Positions 7,763 to 15,851 of a DNA stretch of 29,286 nt are shown here, piece by piece. The stretch's first letter is position 1. Each line of letters begins with the position of its first letter. The DNA is from a virus. Location of the stretch: IMG/VR virus record IMGVR_UViG_3300021964_000351, positions 1-29,286 of that record. The stretch is one strand, 5' to 3'. Below the pieces are notes generated by a model. The model was not told the DNA's origin, did no database searches, and worked only from the letters and a program-made list of their open reading frames with translations. The translations under genes and the position numbers were made by a program.

Positions 7763-10700
7763 ATGGCATTAAGCAATATCACAGTCACCTCAACAGAAGC
7801 AAACGTACAGGTTGACATAACAAATACTACTGTATCAGTAGGACAAACAATAAGCAATGTAAATGTAGGCATAGCGGCATTTGTCAGTAATGCAGATATA
7901 AGAAACGCTATAACATTTACCAATACATATGCCAGTAGCGGTTTAGATTATAACCAAAGCAATGGTGTTATAACATATAATTTAAGACCTAGCCTAGGTA
8001 TAGATTTGCCTACTACAGGTGCTGGTTCAGATCAAGGAAATATAAGTGTAGACTTCTCCCCTGATTTATTCGTTGAATCTACTACAAGTCCAGGCACTAT
8101 GAGTGTTTACACCACAGCAAGGGGTACTCAACTTGGCGATACTATTACTAGTTCGATTCCTGAAGGCACAACTACAAGAAATGGTAATGCATTCGTAGTA
8201 ACAAATAGTCTAGGTAACGCTAATATCGTAGGTAATTTATTTGTTCAAGATGGTGGAATAGGTACAGAATATAATACTAGAAGTAATTTTGAAGGTGACC
8301 TTAATTTAATATATGAACCTGGCACACAAAGCACAGCCCGTTTTAGAACTGGTAAACACGTAGAACAAGCTCATAATCCTACTTATGCCGCAGATTGGGG
8401 TATTTCTATACCTCCTGCTAATACTAGCTTTGGTACTGGAACAGTTGCTATGGTTGTTGATGGTGGTAATTTAATACTTAATGATTCTATTCTTGAATTA
8501 ACAGGCTCTGGACATATTGATACACCTTCTGTAACTACTGGAAGTATATATGCTGGTGGTTATTATGCTACTAGTGGTAATATAGACTTATTTGGTAATG
8601 TAGATGTAAAAACCACAGGCGGTTCTAAAAATTTAATTGTAGAGTATGGAAATTTAACTGTGGGAGGCTCAGGAACACCAGGTTTAAATAATGGCGGTAA
8701 TGTTACTGCCAAAAATATTTTAGTTGAACAAACAACAATGGCAAATGGCTCACTGAGAGCAGGTAATGTTAGTGCTAATGTAGTTATAGCCAATTATTTA
8801 TATGGTGATGGTAGTAATGTTACAGGTGTCAGTACATTAACAAACGCTCAAGCACAGACATTTATACAAGACAACGGACTAAACGGTAGTGGTGATATCA
8901 CTATGACTGGTTTAGCACAATTTGGTAATAGTGCTACACAAACCCATACATTTACAGGTAATCTAGACGTAACAGGTAATCTAGAAGTAAGTGGTAACTT
9001 AAATTACAGAAATGTAGAGGATCTATATGTAAGAGATCAGAGTATCACACTTAACGCCAATGCGGCAACAGATGCTACAGTAAGTATCATAGCAAACAGA
9101 CCAGTTGCAGGTAGTAATACTGTATTAAGATGGAACGAAACATCTGATGTATGGGAATTTACTAATGATGGTAGCACATACTATCCTATTCCTACATCAA
9201 CAAGTGATTTAGCAGAAGGCACTAACCTATACTACACAGATGGCAGAGCAGACGCTAGAGTTAATTTACAAACAGGCACAAATCTAGACCTTAGCAATAA
9301 ATCAACAACTGATTTATCTGAAGGCACAAATCAATATTATACAAATACTCGTAGCAGAGCCGCAGTAAGTGTAACACAGGCAAGTGCTAGTGGGTCAGGA
9401 ACATTAAGTTATGATAATGGCACAGGTGTATTTACATATACACCACCAGATTTAACATCATTTGGTTTGACAAACGCTCAAGCACAGGCATTTATACAGA
9501 CTAGCGGATTGGCAATGACAGCCAACGTTACAAGTAACAGTCTTATAAGCACAACAGGTAATTTACAAGTTAATCCAGATACCGTAGTAGGCGGACTTAA
9601 AGGGTTGACCTTTAATAGTGCAACTAACCGATTAGGTTTAGGAACCACAACACCAAGTGCAGGAATACACATGGTAAGTGATGACGATTATGATGCACAA
9701 ATATACCTGGAAGAATACAAAGATGATTTCTATGGACCTGACTTAAGGTTCTATAAGGGCAGAGGAACATTATCATCGCCCACCACGTTGTTTGCAGGCG
9801 ACAGAATGTCAGAGTATAGACCTTATGGCTATACAGGCTCAGGATATATCAACTCACTGGCAATGGTAACGGCAGTAGATAGCACTAGGATCGTTGATGC
9901 CAACACTATGCCAACAGTATATAGTTGGGAAGGTGTTAAAGACGGAGATATAACTACATCATATATGAGTCTTATGAAGTTGAGAGCAAATGGTGACTTC
10001 CAGATAGGTAATTTAGGATTTGGTGCTTCAAATAACGCACCTAATTTTGCTGTTACACACAGCGGAACAGTAGATGCTGTAGGTAATATTACTACAACAG
10101 CAAATATAAGCGGAAATTATATTTTAGGTGATGGATCACAATTAACTAATTTACCAGGTGGCGGTGGTGGTATATCCAACGCCCAAGCCCAGGCATTTAT
10201 AGAAGCAAATGGATTAGATATGACAGCCGCTATAACTAGCGACAGCAACATAGAAACCACAGCATTCTTTGAAGGTGATCTTAATGGTGCTGTAACAATT
10301 GATGTTTACAACAATACAGGTGCACAATTAGATAAAGGTGATGCAGTATACTTAACAGGCGGTAATACAGGAGATAATCCTAATGTTGCACTAGCAGATG
10401 CTGATGATGTAACAAAAATGCCAGCATTAGGTATAGTCAGAGAAAATATAAGTGATGGTGCTATAGGTCAAGTAGTAACATCAGGCGAAATGAACTTCAG
10501 TTCACATGGCTTTACACTAGGCGCAGATTTATTTATAAGCACAACAGCAGGTGCTTTAACAGAAACAGCACCCACAGGTGAAACAGGCCTTATACAAAAA
10601 ATAGGTAAAGTAGTAGGTGCAAATCACATACTGGTTCAGGGTGCATTCAGAACAAACGCAACACCTAACTTGGATGAAAATAAAATCTTTATAGGTAATG

Positions 10701-12679
10701 CGGCTAACAGAGCCACAACAGTAGCATTAGATAACCTAACAGCAAACATAAAAACAACTGGTAATCTACAAGTAAATCCAGACACAGTCGTAGGTGGACT
10801 TAAAGGATTGACATTTGATAGTGCAACTAACCGATTAGGATTAGGAACAACTACACCAAGTGCAGGATTACACATATACAGTGATGATGATTATGATGCA
10901 CAGGTATACCTGGAAGAATACAAAACAGATTTCTATGGACCTGACTTAAGATTCTTTAAGGCCAGAGGAACTAGTTCATCACCCACAGCGGCTCAGGGTG
11001 GCGACAGAATGGCAGACTATAAACCTTATGGCCATACAGGTAATGTATCTGCACCTTTCTCTTATAATGGATTTATTAACACGTTGTCAATGGTAACAGC
11101 AGTAGATATTACAAATGCCGTAAATGACACTACTATGCCAACATTATATAGTTGGGAAGGTTATAAAGACGGAGATTATACAGGCGCCACACCATATAAC
11201 AGCCTTATGAAGTTAAGAGCCAATGGTGACTTCCAGATAGGTAATCTGGGATTTAGTGCGTCAAATACAGCACCTAATTTTGCAGTAACAAACGGCGGTG
11301 ATGTAACTATAACAGGTGACACAACATTCACAAATGCCAATGTTATAAATGGTGTAGTAACAACTTCAGCAAATATAAACATAAACACTAGAACAGATAC
11401 GGTGGCTAGTAATGCCACAATAAGTGTAGCAGGTGTTCAGGCATATAACAACGGCCTTTTAACAGAAGATAGTATTGATTTTACTGGTGGACAAATATTT
11501 GATGACGGCACCGCAGTAACATACAGTGGCGCAACAAATGTAGATGTTACACCATTAAATGGATTAGTATTTTATCTTAAATGGAATAGTGGAGATGGCG
11601 GCAGATACGAATTATTTGATGATTCTGGATTCACAACAGGTTCAAGAAGAGTAACAGGCGGTCTGTTCTATAGCAGTGATTTGGGACAAATAGAGTATGT
11701 TAGTTCAACAGATGTAGCCGCAGGTGGTAATCTAAATGTAGGTGGCAGTAATGCTGTTATACAGAGTCTGGGTGGTAATATAACATCTGTTGGTAATATA
11801 TCAGGTAGTTATATCCTGGGAGATGGTAGTCAACTAACAAATTTACCCACAGGTGGTGACTCATTTGGCACTATAACAGTTGCAGGACAAACAAATATAC
11901 AAGCAACTCAGTCTAATGCTATACTTGATATAGCAAGTAGTGGTGCTATAACACTATCAACATCAGGTAACACACTAACAATTGGTGGCTCAGGTGGAAC
12001 ATATGGTAATTCAGATGTAGAAACCTTCCTGGGCAGTGACACTATGAGTGGTGATATAGTGTATACAGGTAATTTACAATTAAGTAGTGCAAACGTTACA
12101 ACAGCAGTAACAAATTATCAGGGTAATGCATATACAGCCACTGGAGACAGAATTATAGTAGGCAGTGACCCAGGCTGGTTTAATGGACAATATGTAACAT
12201 TTAGCGGCACAACAAATGGTAATTTAACATTCTTAAATGGTAATACATATCAGGTAGCAGGATCAGGAACCGCTTGGACCTTGTATACCAATTATCAAAC
12301 ATTTACTAAATTAGAAACAGCATTAAATGAGGAATCGCCCACAGGATTAACAACAAGTTATAGACAACCAGAAAATACTACAGCAAGAGTTCATGGTAAT
12401 GTATTCGTAGAGCAAGGTGGCACAATGCATACTGATTCCTTGGTGGCATCTACGCCAGGAAAAGTAATAACATTAAATGCAATCAGAGCCACAGACTTTA
12501 AGGTTAATGATCCATTAGGTATATATTCTGTAGCAAATAGTTCAATAAGTGGATTGACACCATTCACAGGAAGTATAATATATGTCACAGGAGATAGGCA
12601 TGGTGCCAGAGGAGCACCAGCATATTTTGACGGCACTGACTTTAGATATTTCTCGGATGACGCATTAGTAACAACATAA
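7763..12679 (+). CDS. Large repeat-built tail fibre protein
   Basis: The largest gene, 1638 residues, rich in Thr, Asn, Gly and Ser with no cysteine-rich or enzymatic region. It is assembled from repeated units: AEGTNLYYT / SEGTNQYYT near residues 485-520; TNAQAQxFIQ at about 360, 570 and (SNAQAQAFIE) 805; GDGSxLTNLP-type units at about 350, 790 and 1350. A unit of about 170 residues (NPDTVVGGLKGLTF...SDDDYDAQ...DFYGPDLRF) is present twice, near 597-765 and 998-1176. The C-terminus (IYVTGDRHGARGAPAYFDGTDFRYFSDD) looks like a terminal beta domain seen in marine phage fibres. It should bind the host surface. Confidence 0.9.
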   Translation: MALSNITVTSTEANVQVDITNTTVSVGQTISNVNVGIAAFVSNADIRNAITFTNTYASSGLDYNQSNGVITYNLRPSLGIDLPTTGAGSDQGNISVDFSPDLFVESTTSPGTMSVYTTARGTQLGDTITSSIPEGTTTRNGNAFVVTNSLGNANIVGNLFVQDGGIGTEYNTRSNFEGDLNLIYEPGTQSTARFRTGKHVEQAHNPTYAADWGISIPPANTSFGTGTVAMVVDGGNLILNDSILELTGSGHIDTPSVTTGSIYAGGYYATSGNIDLFGNVDVKTTGGSKNLIVEYGNLTVGGSGTPGLNNGGNVTAKNILVEQTTMANGSLRAGNVSANVVIANYLYGDGSNVTGVSTLTNAQAQTFIQDNGLNGSGDITMTGLAQFGNSATQTHTFTGNLDVTGNLEVSGNLNYRNVEDLYVRDQSITLNANAATDATVSIIANRPVAGSNTVLRWNETSDVWEFTNDGSTYYPIPTSTSDLAEGTNLYYTDGRADARVNLQTGTNLDLSNKSTTDLSEGTNQYYTNTRSRAAVSVTQASASGSGTLSYDNGTGVFTYTPPDLTSFGLTNAQAQAFIQTSGLAMTANVTSNSLISTTGNLQVNPDTVVGGLKGLTFNSATNRLGLGTTTPSAGIHMVSDDDYDAQIYLEEYKDDFYGPDLRFYKGRGTLSSPTTLFAGDRMSEYRPYGYTGSGYINSLAMVTAVDSTRIVDANTMPTVYSWEGVKDGDITTSYMSLMKLRANGDFQIGNLGFGASNNAPNFAVTHSGTVDAVGNITTTANISGNYILGDGSQLTNLPGGGGGISNAQAQAFIEANGLDMTAAITSDSNIETTAFFEGDLNGAVTIDVYNNTGAQLDKGDAVYLTGGNTGDNPNVALADADDVTKMPALGIVRENISDGAIGQVVTSGEMNFSSHGFTLGADLFISTTAGALTETAPTGETGLIQKIGKVVGANHILVQGAFRTNATPNLDENKIFIGNAANRATTVALDNLTANIKTTGNLQVNPDTVVGGLKGLTFDSATNRLGLGTTTPSAGLHIYSDDDYDAQVYLEEYKTDFYGPDLRFFKARGTSSSPTAAQGGDRMADYKPYGHTGNVSAPFSYNGFINTLSMVTAVDITNAVNDTTMPTLYSWEGYKDGDYTGATPYNSLMKLRANGDFQIGNLGFSASNTAPNFAVTNGGDVTITGDTTFTNANVINGVVTTSANININTRTDTVASNATISVAGVQAYNNGLLTEDSIDFTGGQIFDDGTAVTYSGATNVDVTPLNGLVFYLKWNSGDGGRYELFDDSGFTTGSRRVTGGLFYSSDLGQIEYVSSTDVAAGGNLNVGGSNAVIQSLGGNITSVGNISGSYILGDGSQLTNLPTGGDSFGTITVAGQTNIQATQSNAILDIASSGAITLSTSGNTLTIGGSGGTYGNSDVETFLGSDTMSGDIVYTGNLQLSSANVTTAVTNYQGNAYTATGDRIIVGSDPGWFNGQYVTFSGTTNGNLTFLNGNTYQVAGSGTAWTLYTNYQTFTKLETALNEESPTGLTTSYRQPENTTARVHGNVFVEQGGTMHTDSLVASTPGKVITLNAIRATDFKVNDPLGIYSVANSSISGLTPFTGSIIYVTGDRHGARGAPAYFDGTDFRYFSDDALVTT
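9551..10056 (+). repeat. Fibre module repeat, copy 1
   Basis: About 500 bases inside the fibre gene, repeated at 10754-11289 with high DNA similarity at both ends (for example ACTAACCGATTAGG, CTGGAAGAATACAAA, GGTGACTTCCAGATAGGTAA) and a more divergent centre. The frame is preserved. It is a within-gene duplication. Confidence 0.85.
10754..11289 (+). repeat. Fibre module repeat, copy 2
   Basis: Second copy of the 9551-10056 module, slightly longer because of a short in-frame insertion in the middle (residues such as GNVSAPFSYNG). The ends are strongly conserved and the centre has diverged. Confidence 0.85.
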
Positions 12680-12694
12680 TAAAAGGAGAACATT

Positions 12695-12766
12695 ATGCCA
12701 ATGGGTAAGGGACAAAGAGGCGGCAAAAAGAAAAAGAAGAAAGGTGGAAAAAGAGGCGGTAAATAA
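12695..12766 (+). CDS. 23-residue Lys/Gly-rich basic peptide
   Basis: ATG at 12695 behind a good AAGGAGA ribosome-binding site 15 bases after the fibre stop. The peptide is 23 residues with nine Lys, two Arg and eight Gly, including six Lys in a row, and starts MPMGKG. Similar tiny MPMGKG-type basic peptides occur beside structural genes in marine phages (from memory, not checked). It could bind nucleic acid or be a minor virion component. The next reading frame begins inside it, and that frame is open across the whole peptide gene. Confidence 0.6.
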   Translation: MPMGKGQRGGKKKKKKGGKRGGK

Positions 12767-13115
12767 CTGGCTACCATACTTTCAGAGTATCAGGAACAGT
12801 TGCCCCTGGAGTCTAAGAGCATATATGAGCGATAAAATACTATTCGTAGAAACAAACGCTAATTGCTTAAACACCTGGGCTAAATTGTTCCCATATACAA
12901 AACACGAGGCTTATGTGTATACTTGGCCTGGTAAAAGTGCAGAATGGCTCAGTACAATGAGCGAAGGATTGAATGACATATACCCAGATTCAGAATGGTT
13001 ATGGAGTCATCCAGCAGAAGGAGGCGAATCAACGCCCGTCGGCTGTTTAATTCAACAGGATGCACACCAACTTAACACTATAAGGGAGAAAATAGGATAT
13101 GTGGAACAAGATTAA
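12744..13115 (+). CDS. Hypothetical protein (CPWS motif)
   Basis: A 123-residue protein from a GTG at 12744, or 96 residues from the ATG at 12825. The GTG start is preferred because WLPYFQSIRNSCPWSLRAY upstream of the ATG reads like a structured, conserved segment. The sequence ahead of the GTG is purine-rich (AAGAAG) but not a classical ribosome-binding site. The protein is rich in Trp, with no signal peptide or membrane segment. No function is recognised. It overlaps the basic peptide gene by 23 bases in a different frame. Confidence 0.65.
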   Translation: MEKEAVNNWLPYFQSIRNSCPWSLRAYMSDKILFVETNANCLNTWAKLFPYTKHEAYVYTWPGKSAEWLSTMSEGLNDIYPDSEWLWSHPAEGGESTPVGCLIQQDAHQLNTIREKIGYVEQD

Positions 13116-13167
13116 AGGTCACTGTAGAGCATTATGTGACAAAATAAAAGAATTACTAGGAATGTAA
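13099..13167 (+). CDS. 22-residue amphipathic peptide
   Basis: ATG at 13099 with GGGAGA nine bases upstream, overlapping the end of the previous gene. The peptide has hydrophobic or cysteine residues at 2, 5, 9, 12, 16 and 19 (W, I, C, L, I, L), giving a clean amphipathic helix pattern, and carries several Lys/Arg on the other face. It sits among other tiny genes after the fibre. A membrane-active role is possible but not shown. Chance occurrence cannot be excluded at this length. Confidence 0.4.
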   Translation: MWNKIKGHCRALCDKIKELLGM

Positions 13168-13169
13168 AA

Positions 13170-13268
13170 ATGGATACTTATGAAGAAATAAGAGCAGAAT
13201 ACGATAATGGCATTATCTCCAGAGAGGAATATGAAAGAAGATGTTCAGTAATAGGAGTAGATGCCTAA
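13170..13268 (+). CDS. SHOCT-like small protein
   Basis: A 32-residue protein beginning two bases after the previous stop, with AGGA about eight bases upstream. The sequence YEEIRAEYDNGIISREEYER matches the SHOCT pattern (LxxLxxxGIITxEEFxxxK). SHOCT is a short helical oligomerisation domain common near C-termini of bacterial and phage proteins. Here it makes up the entire protein. It overlaps the next gene's start by eight bases. Confidence 0.55.
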   Translation: MDTYEEIRAEYDNGIISREEYERRCSVIGVDA

Positions 13269-13494
13269 AATGGCTAAACGAATAACAACACAAGAACTCC
13301 ATAGTGAGATTGAGCAGATCAAAAACAATCATTTGGCACACATAGAGAAGTCCATGGGTATTCTCGAAGACGATGTCAAAGACAACAGAAAATATTTTGA
13401 AACAAGATTAGATCGCCTAGACAATCGAATATGGGGTCTTGTGTTACTTACCATAAGTACACTGGGTGCAACAGTAGCCAGTATGATGATATAA
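13261..13494 (+). CDS. Coiled-coil plus C-terminal membrane protein (XhlA-like)
   Basis: A 77-residue protein. Residues 8-55 form a charged helical/coiled-coil region with heptads (LHSEIEQIKN, LDRLDNRIW) and residues 57-77 form one hydrophobic helix (GLVLLTISTLGATVASMMI). This layout matches haemolysin XhlA / small phage holin-accessory proteins. The start is uncertain: AGGAG lies 3 bases before ATG 13261 and 12 before ATG 13270. The overlap with the next gene (TAATG) indicates coupling. It is one of two candidate membrane lysis proteins in the genome. Confidence 0.65.
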   Translation: MPKMAKRITTQELHSEIEQIKNNHLAHIEKSMGILEDDVKDNRKYFETRLDRLDNRIWGLVLLTISTLGATVASMMI

Positions 13495-13799
13495 TGCCAG
13501 TAGCACCCGCAGATATCAGAAAAGTAGCCAGAGAGGCATTAGAAATACGCAGTACCTTACCTAAAAGTCGCCAAGCAGGTACTCTCGTAGGCTTGAGAAG
13601 AGCTAATCAATTAGCAAACGGTGACAATTTATCAGAACAAACCCTAATCAGAATGCGTAGTTATTTACTCCGTGCAAGAGAGGACTACAGAAACGCAAAG
13701 AGGCAGGGTTTAAACGCAAGTAATAGTCGCGCGATTCAGGCTTATATGCTCTGGGGCGGACCAAAAGCCCTGACCTGGGTAAACAGTCAATTAAGTTAA
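13494..13799 (+). CDS. Small conserved phage protein (WGG motif)
   Basis: A 101-residue protein starting at ATG 13494, overlapping the previous stop. An upstream in-frame ATG at 13431 lies inside the XhlA-like gene and is less likely. It contains AREALEIRSTLP, RRANQLANGDNLSEQTLIRMRSYL and IQAYMLWGGPKALTWVNS. These follow the order of a domain seen in phage accessory and protease-associated proteins (ALEWR..., RArDLsNGrxLSxeTvxRM..., WaLWGGdaGxxWa). The usual Gly-Gly-Asp is Gly-Gly-Pro here. Its biochemical role is not known to me. Confidence 0.65.
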   Translation: MPVAPADIRKVAREALEIRSTLPKSRQAGTLVGLRRANQLANGDNLSEQTLIRMRSYLLRAREDYRNAKRQGLNASNSRAIQAYMLWGGPKALTWVNSQLS

Positions 13800-13803
13800 A
13801 TTA

Positions 13804-13853
13804 ACGGAGAAATACTGTCTCCGTAGTCTCCGTAGTCTGATCGATCTCCGTAT
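13804..13853 (+). repeat. Tandem 9-mer (iteron-like) array
   Basis: From 13818, four consecutive 9-mers begin TCT: TCTCCGTAG, TCTCCGTAG, TCTGATCGA, TCTCCGTAT. Three are near identical and the third is degenerate. An inverted copy (ACGGAGA) lies at 13804-13810. The spacing of exact copies (9 and 18) fits a helical array bound by a repeat-recognising protein, either at an origin or an operator. The array sits just upstream of a perfect palindrome and a consensus promoter. Confidence 0.65.
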
Positions 13854-13870
13854 ATCCTGTTATTTACCTA

Positions 13871-13884
13871 TTTCTTGCAAGAAA
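13871..13884 (+). promoter_or_regulatory. Perfect 14-bp palindrome (operator candidate)
   Basis: TTTCTTGCAAGAAA is a perfect palindrome ending four bases before the -35 box. That position suits an activator or repressor dimer. The HTH-repeat protein at 14742, in the same operon, is an obvious candidate ligand (inference). Confidence 0.6.
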
Positions 13885-13888
13885 AGGG

Positions 13889-13916
13889 TTGACAAAGATA
13901 AATAAAAGTGTATAAT
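13889..13916 (+). promoter_or_regulatory. Consensus sigma-70 promoter
   Basis: TTGACA at 13889-13894 and TATAAT at 13911-13916 with a 16-base spacer; both boxes are perfect. It is the only such promoter I find in the genome. It would start transcription near 13923, about 28 bases before the ATG of the 13951 gene, which has AGGAGA upstream. It is likely an early promoter read by host RNA polymerase. Confidence 0.85.
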
Positions 13917-13950
13917 AATATTATATCATTAGACATTATAGGAGAAAAAA

Positions 13951-14730
13951 ATGGCAACACATAACGAACCACACACTTTAATTTTAACCAGAGAGAACCC
14001 TGAAGATGTTTTTGCATTATTAAATTATAATGGCAGAGATAGATGGGTTTTAAATGGTAAAATGACTACTCATTTAGCAAGATCATTAAAAAGACAGAGT
14101 AAAGGTAAAATTAAAATAACTGATTCAGGTAAAAAAATATACGCACTAGGTATAAAAGAATCTGATGTTGATTATATCACAGAAATTGAGAATAAACCTA
14201 TGTTTAAAATAGCATCAGGTAAAGCAATACATATTTTAGGTAAAATTAACTATAAAGAATTAGGTGAATATATAAACGAGTCTAATACATTATGGAGAGA
14301 TAAAAAATTAGACAGAAGTACAAAAACCCTTAAAGACGCAAGATCAATAGATACCTATGTTGATATATTGCAGGACGATATTAACCACAACACAAACAAA
14401 TTAAATGTTAAGGTAGGAGATATTGTAGCATTTAATCATAATGGTAAATCACGCGGTGATAGTATGTTTAATTTAATTTCTGAAGGAGATAGACAAGGTG
14501 CAGGTAGAGTAGTAGGTATAACAAAAACAGGCATCACAATAAATGAATTTATAGCATTAAGTGAATATGGTGAAAGACATTATGGTATGAATACTGATGT
14601 ATTAGCATTTACCATTAAAACAGAAAAAAGACACATAAAATTTACAAGAATATTAAGTAAAGAAAATGAAAATTATTTACCTAAAGACAAGTTCTTTACT
14701 TGGTTAGACACACCGTTAAATTTTAGTTAA
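13951..14730 (+). CDS. Hypothetical early protein, first gene after the consensus promoter
   Basis: A 259-residue protein of unknown family. It is Lys/Asn/Thr-rich with no membrane segment. The C-terminal part has KVGDIVAFNHNGK ... GRVVGITKTGITINE, which looks like a small beta-barrel (KOW/SH3-like) pattern. The N-terminal part has VLNGKMTTHLARSLKRQSKGKIKI, with many basic residues that could contact nucleic acid. It is the first gene behind the strongest host-type promoter and next to an iteron-like array. An early regulatory or replication role is therefore possible, but this is inference only. Confidence 0.75.
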   Translation: MATHNEPHTLILTRENPEDVFALLNYNGRDRWVLNGKMTTHLARSLKRQSKGKIKITDSGKKIYALGIKESDVDYITEIENKPMFKIASGKAIHILGKINYKELGEYINESNTLWRDKKLDRSTKTLKDARSIDTYVDILQDDINHNTNKLNVKVGDIVAFNHNGKSRGDSMFNLISEGDRQGAGRVVGITKTGITINEFIALSEYGERHYGMNTDVLAFTIKTEKRHIKFTRILSKENENYLPKDKFFTWLDTPLNFS

Positions 14731-14741
14731 GGAGAAATAAA

Positions 14742-15245
14742 ATGACATTAATAAACGGAAAATGGATAAATGGTTCAGGCAAATACACTGAATACAGGTA
14801 TAGACCAGAATCAGAAAAAAATTATACCACCAGACAACACAGTAACGCAACAATGAGTGAAAACCCAGAATCATTTTACAGTAAATGGGGTATTCATGCA
14901 GTAGACTTAGCAAAACAGGAAGGAGTTCATCCTGCTACTATTCATATGAGAGTGCAGAACTATGGCACACCCTTTCAGCGTAAAGCAAAACCCACACTAT
15001 GCGAAAAAATACATAACAAAACAGATTATGAACTGGCTATAGAAACAAATCTACACCCACAAAGCATCAGACGTAAAGTAAACAAGTATAAAGATGCATA
15101 TTATGAAAACCCACGTCAACAACATCCTCTGAGAGGCAAAGTAATCAGTGCCAAAGAAGATTGGAGAACACTGGTTAAAAAAACCAAGTTCTGGTTACAT
15201 CCACTACATCCTGATTATCCACACGCTGACAGGGAGGGACTATGA
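14742..15245 (+). CDS. DNA-binding protein with two HTH-like repeats
   Basis: A 167-residue protein with a good AAGGAG site. Two similar helix-turn-helix-like units are visible: DLAKQEGVHPATIHMRVQNYG near residues 52-72 and ELAIETNLHPQSIRRKVNKY near 92-112. Each has the LAxxxxxHPxxIxxRVxxY pattern. Tandem units suggest binding to a direct repeat, which fits the 9-mer array upstream of this operon. The start of the next gene overlaps the stop (ATGA). A transcription regulator is the most likely role. Confidence 0.65.
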   Translation: MTLINGKWINGSGKYTEYRYRPESEKNYTTRQHSNATMSENPESFYSKWGIHAVDLAKQEGVHPATIHMRVQNYGTPFQRKAKPTLCEKIHNKTDYELAIETNLHPQSIRRKVNKYKDAYYENPRQQHPLRGKVISAKEDWRTLVKKTKFWLHPLHPDYPHADREGL

Positions 15246-15763
15246 GCGTATCATTTAAGGACATACCTTTACACTCAGATAAAGAACAATATATAGAAAT
15301 ACCATTTAGAGAAAAGATATTACAAAATAGCAAAGCAAGTAAATATATATACACACACGCTGAAACAAAAGACTATATAATAGAAGGTTTACTACGATTT
15401 AGTGCAGAAATACAACAAATGGATCAGGCATTCCCTGATATTACAAGTTATGTGTATAAAGAAGATTTAGATTTACCTCGTAGTGGCGAATTTAAACATC
15501 CTATGTCTGAAAAGAAAAAAGCAGGTAATAGTATAATGAGCTATATAGGCGGTATTATCAGCAATTACTATAGAACAGGTAAAACACAAGACTTCAGTAA
15601 AAGCCAAATTAAACACCTGGAAAACATCTGGAATTACACAATAGTACCAGCATTTAATGGTGATTGGAGTTCTATAAATCCTAAATTGTTTGAAAATGGC
15701 TTTGATTATAAAACAAATACACCTAACGATCCGATGAAACGGATCAGATTTAGACGGTATTGA
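15242..15763 (+). CDS. Hypothetical protein, third gene of the early operon
   Basis: A 173-residue protein with a four-base overlap (ATGA) with the HTH gene. It is hydrophilic, helix-rich and without a recognised domain. The C-terminus is basic (MKRIRFRRY). Nothing in the sequence gives a function. Its tight coupling to the HTH protein suggests they act together or at the same time. Confidence 0.7.
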   Translation: MSVSFKDIPLHSDKEQYIEIPFREKILQNSKASKYIYTHAETKDYIIEGLLRFSAEIQQMDQAFPDITSYVYKEDLDLPRSGEFKHPMSEKKKAGNSIMSYIGGIISNYYRTGKTQDFSKSQIKHLENIWNYTIVPAFNGDWSSINPKLFENGFDYKTNTPNDPMKRIRFRRY

Positions 15764-15775
15764 TAAATAAAAAGC

Positions 15776-15834
15776 GAAGTAGATGCGGCCAGATAGACAT
15801 TGTGGTTGATTGAAATCAAAAACCCATCTGCTTC
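15776..15834 (+). promoter_or_regulatory. 10-bp stem structure in leader of the 15852 gene
   Basis: GAAGTAGATG at 15776-15785 pairs with CATCTGCTTC at 15825-15834 (one G-T wobble). An inner hairpin TTGAT-TGAA-ATCAA lies within the enclosed segment. A GATAAATA element is at 15762-15769. The long stem ends 17 bases before the ATG at 15852, so it could control translation. It looks tRNA-like in outline but lacks a T-arm. Confidence 0.45.
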
Positions 15835-15851
15835 CACCCAGGCAACTCATT

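Noticed and set aside
13431-13493. Upstream ATG for the WGG-motif gene
   Set aside because: It lies within the XhlA-like gene and has no ribosome-binding site; ATG 13494 is coupled to the preceding stop.
15776-15840. tRNA-like shape with acceptor-like stem and a trailing CACCCA
   Set aside because: The acceptor-like stem pairs, but there is no 5-bp T-arm with a TTCRA loop, no normal D/anticodon arms, and no encoded CCA at the right place.
15810-15851. TTG start for the 15852 gene
   Set aside because: It would make the 3' arm of a stable stem coding and has no ribosome-binding site; the ATG at 15852 begins the recognisable part.
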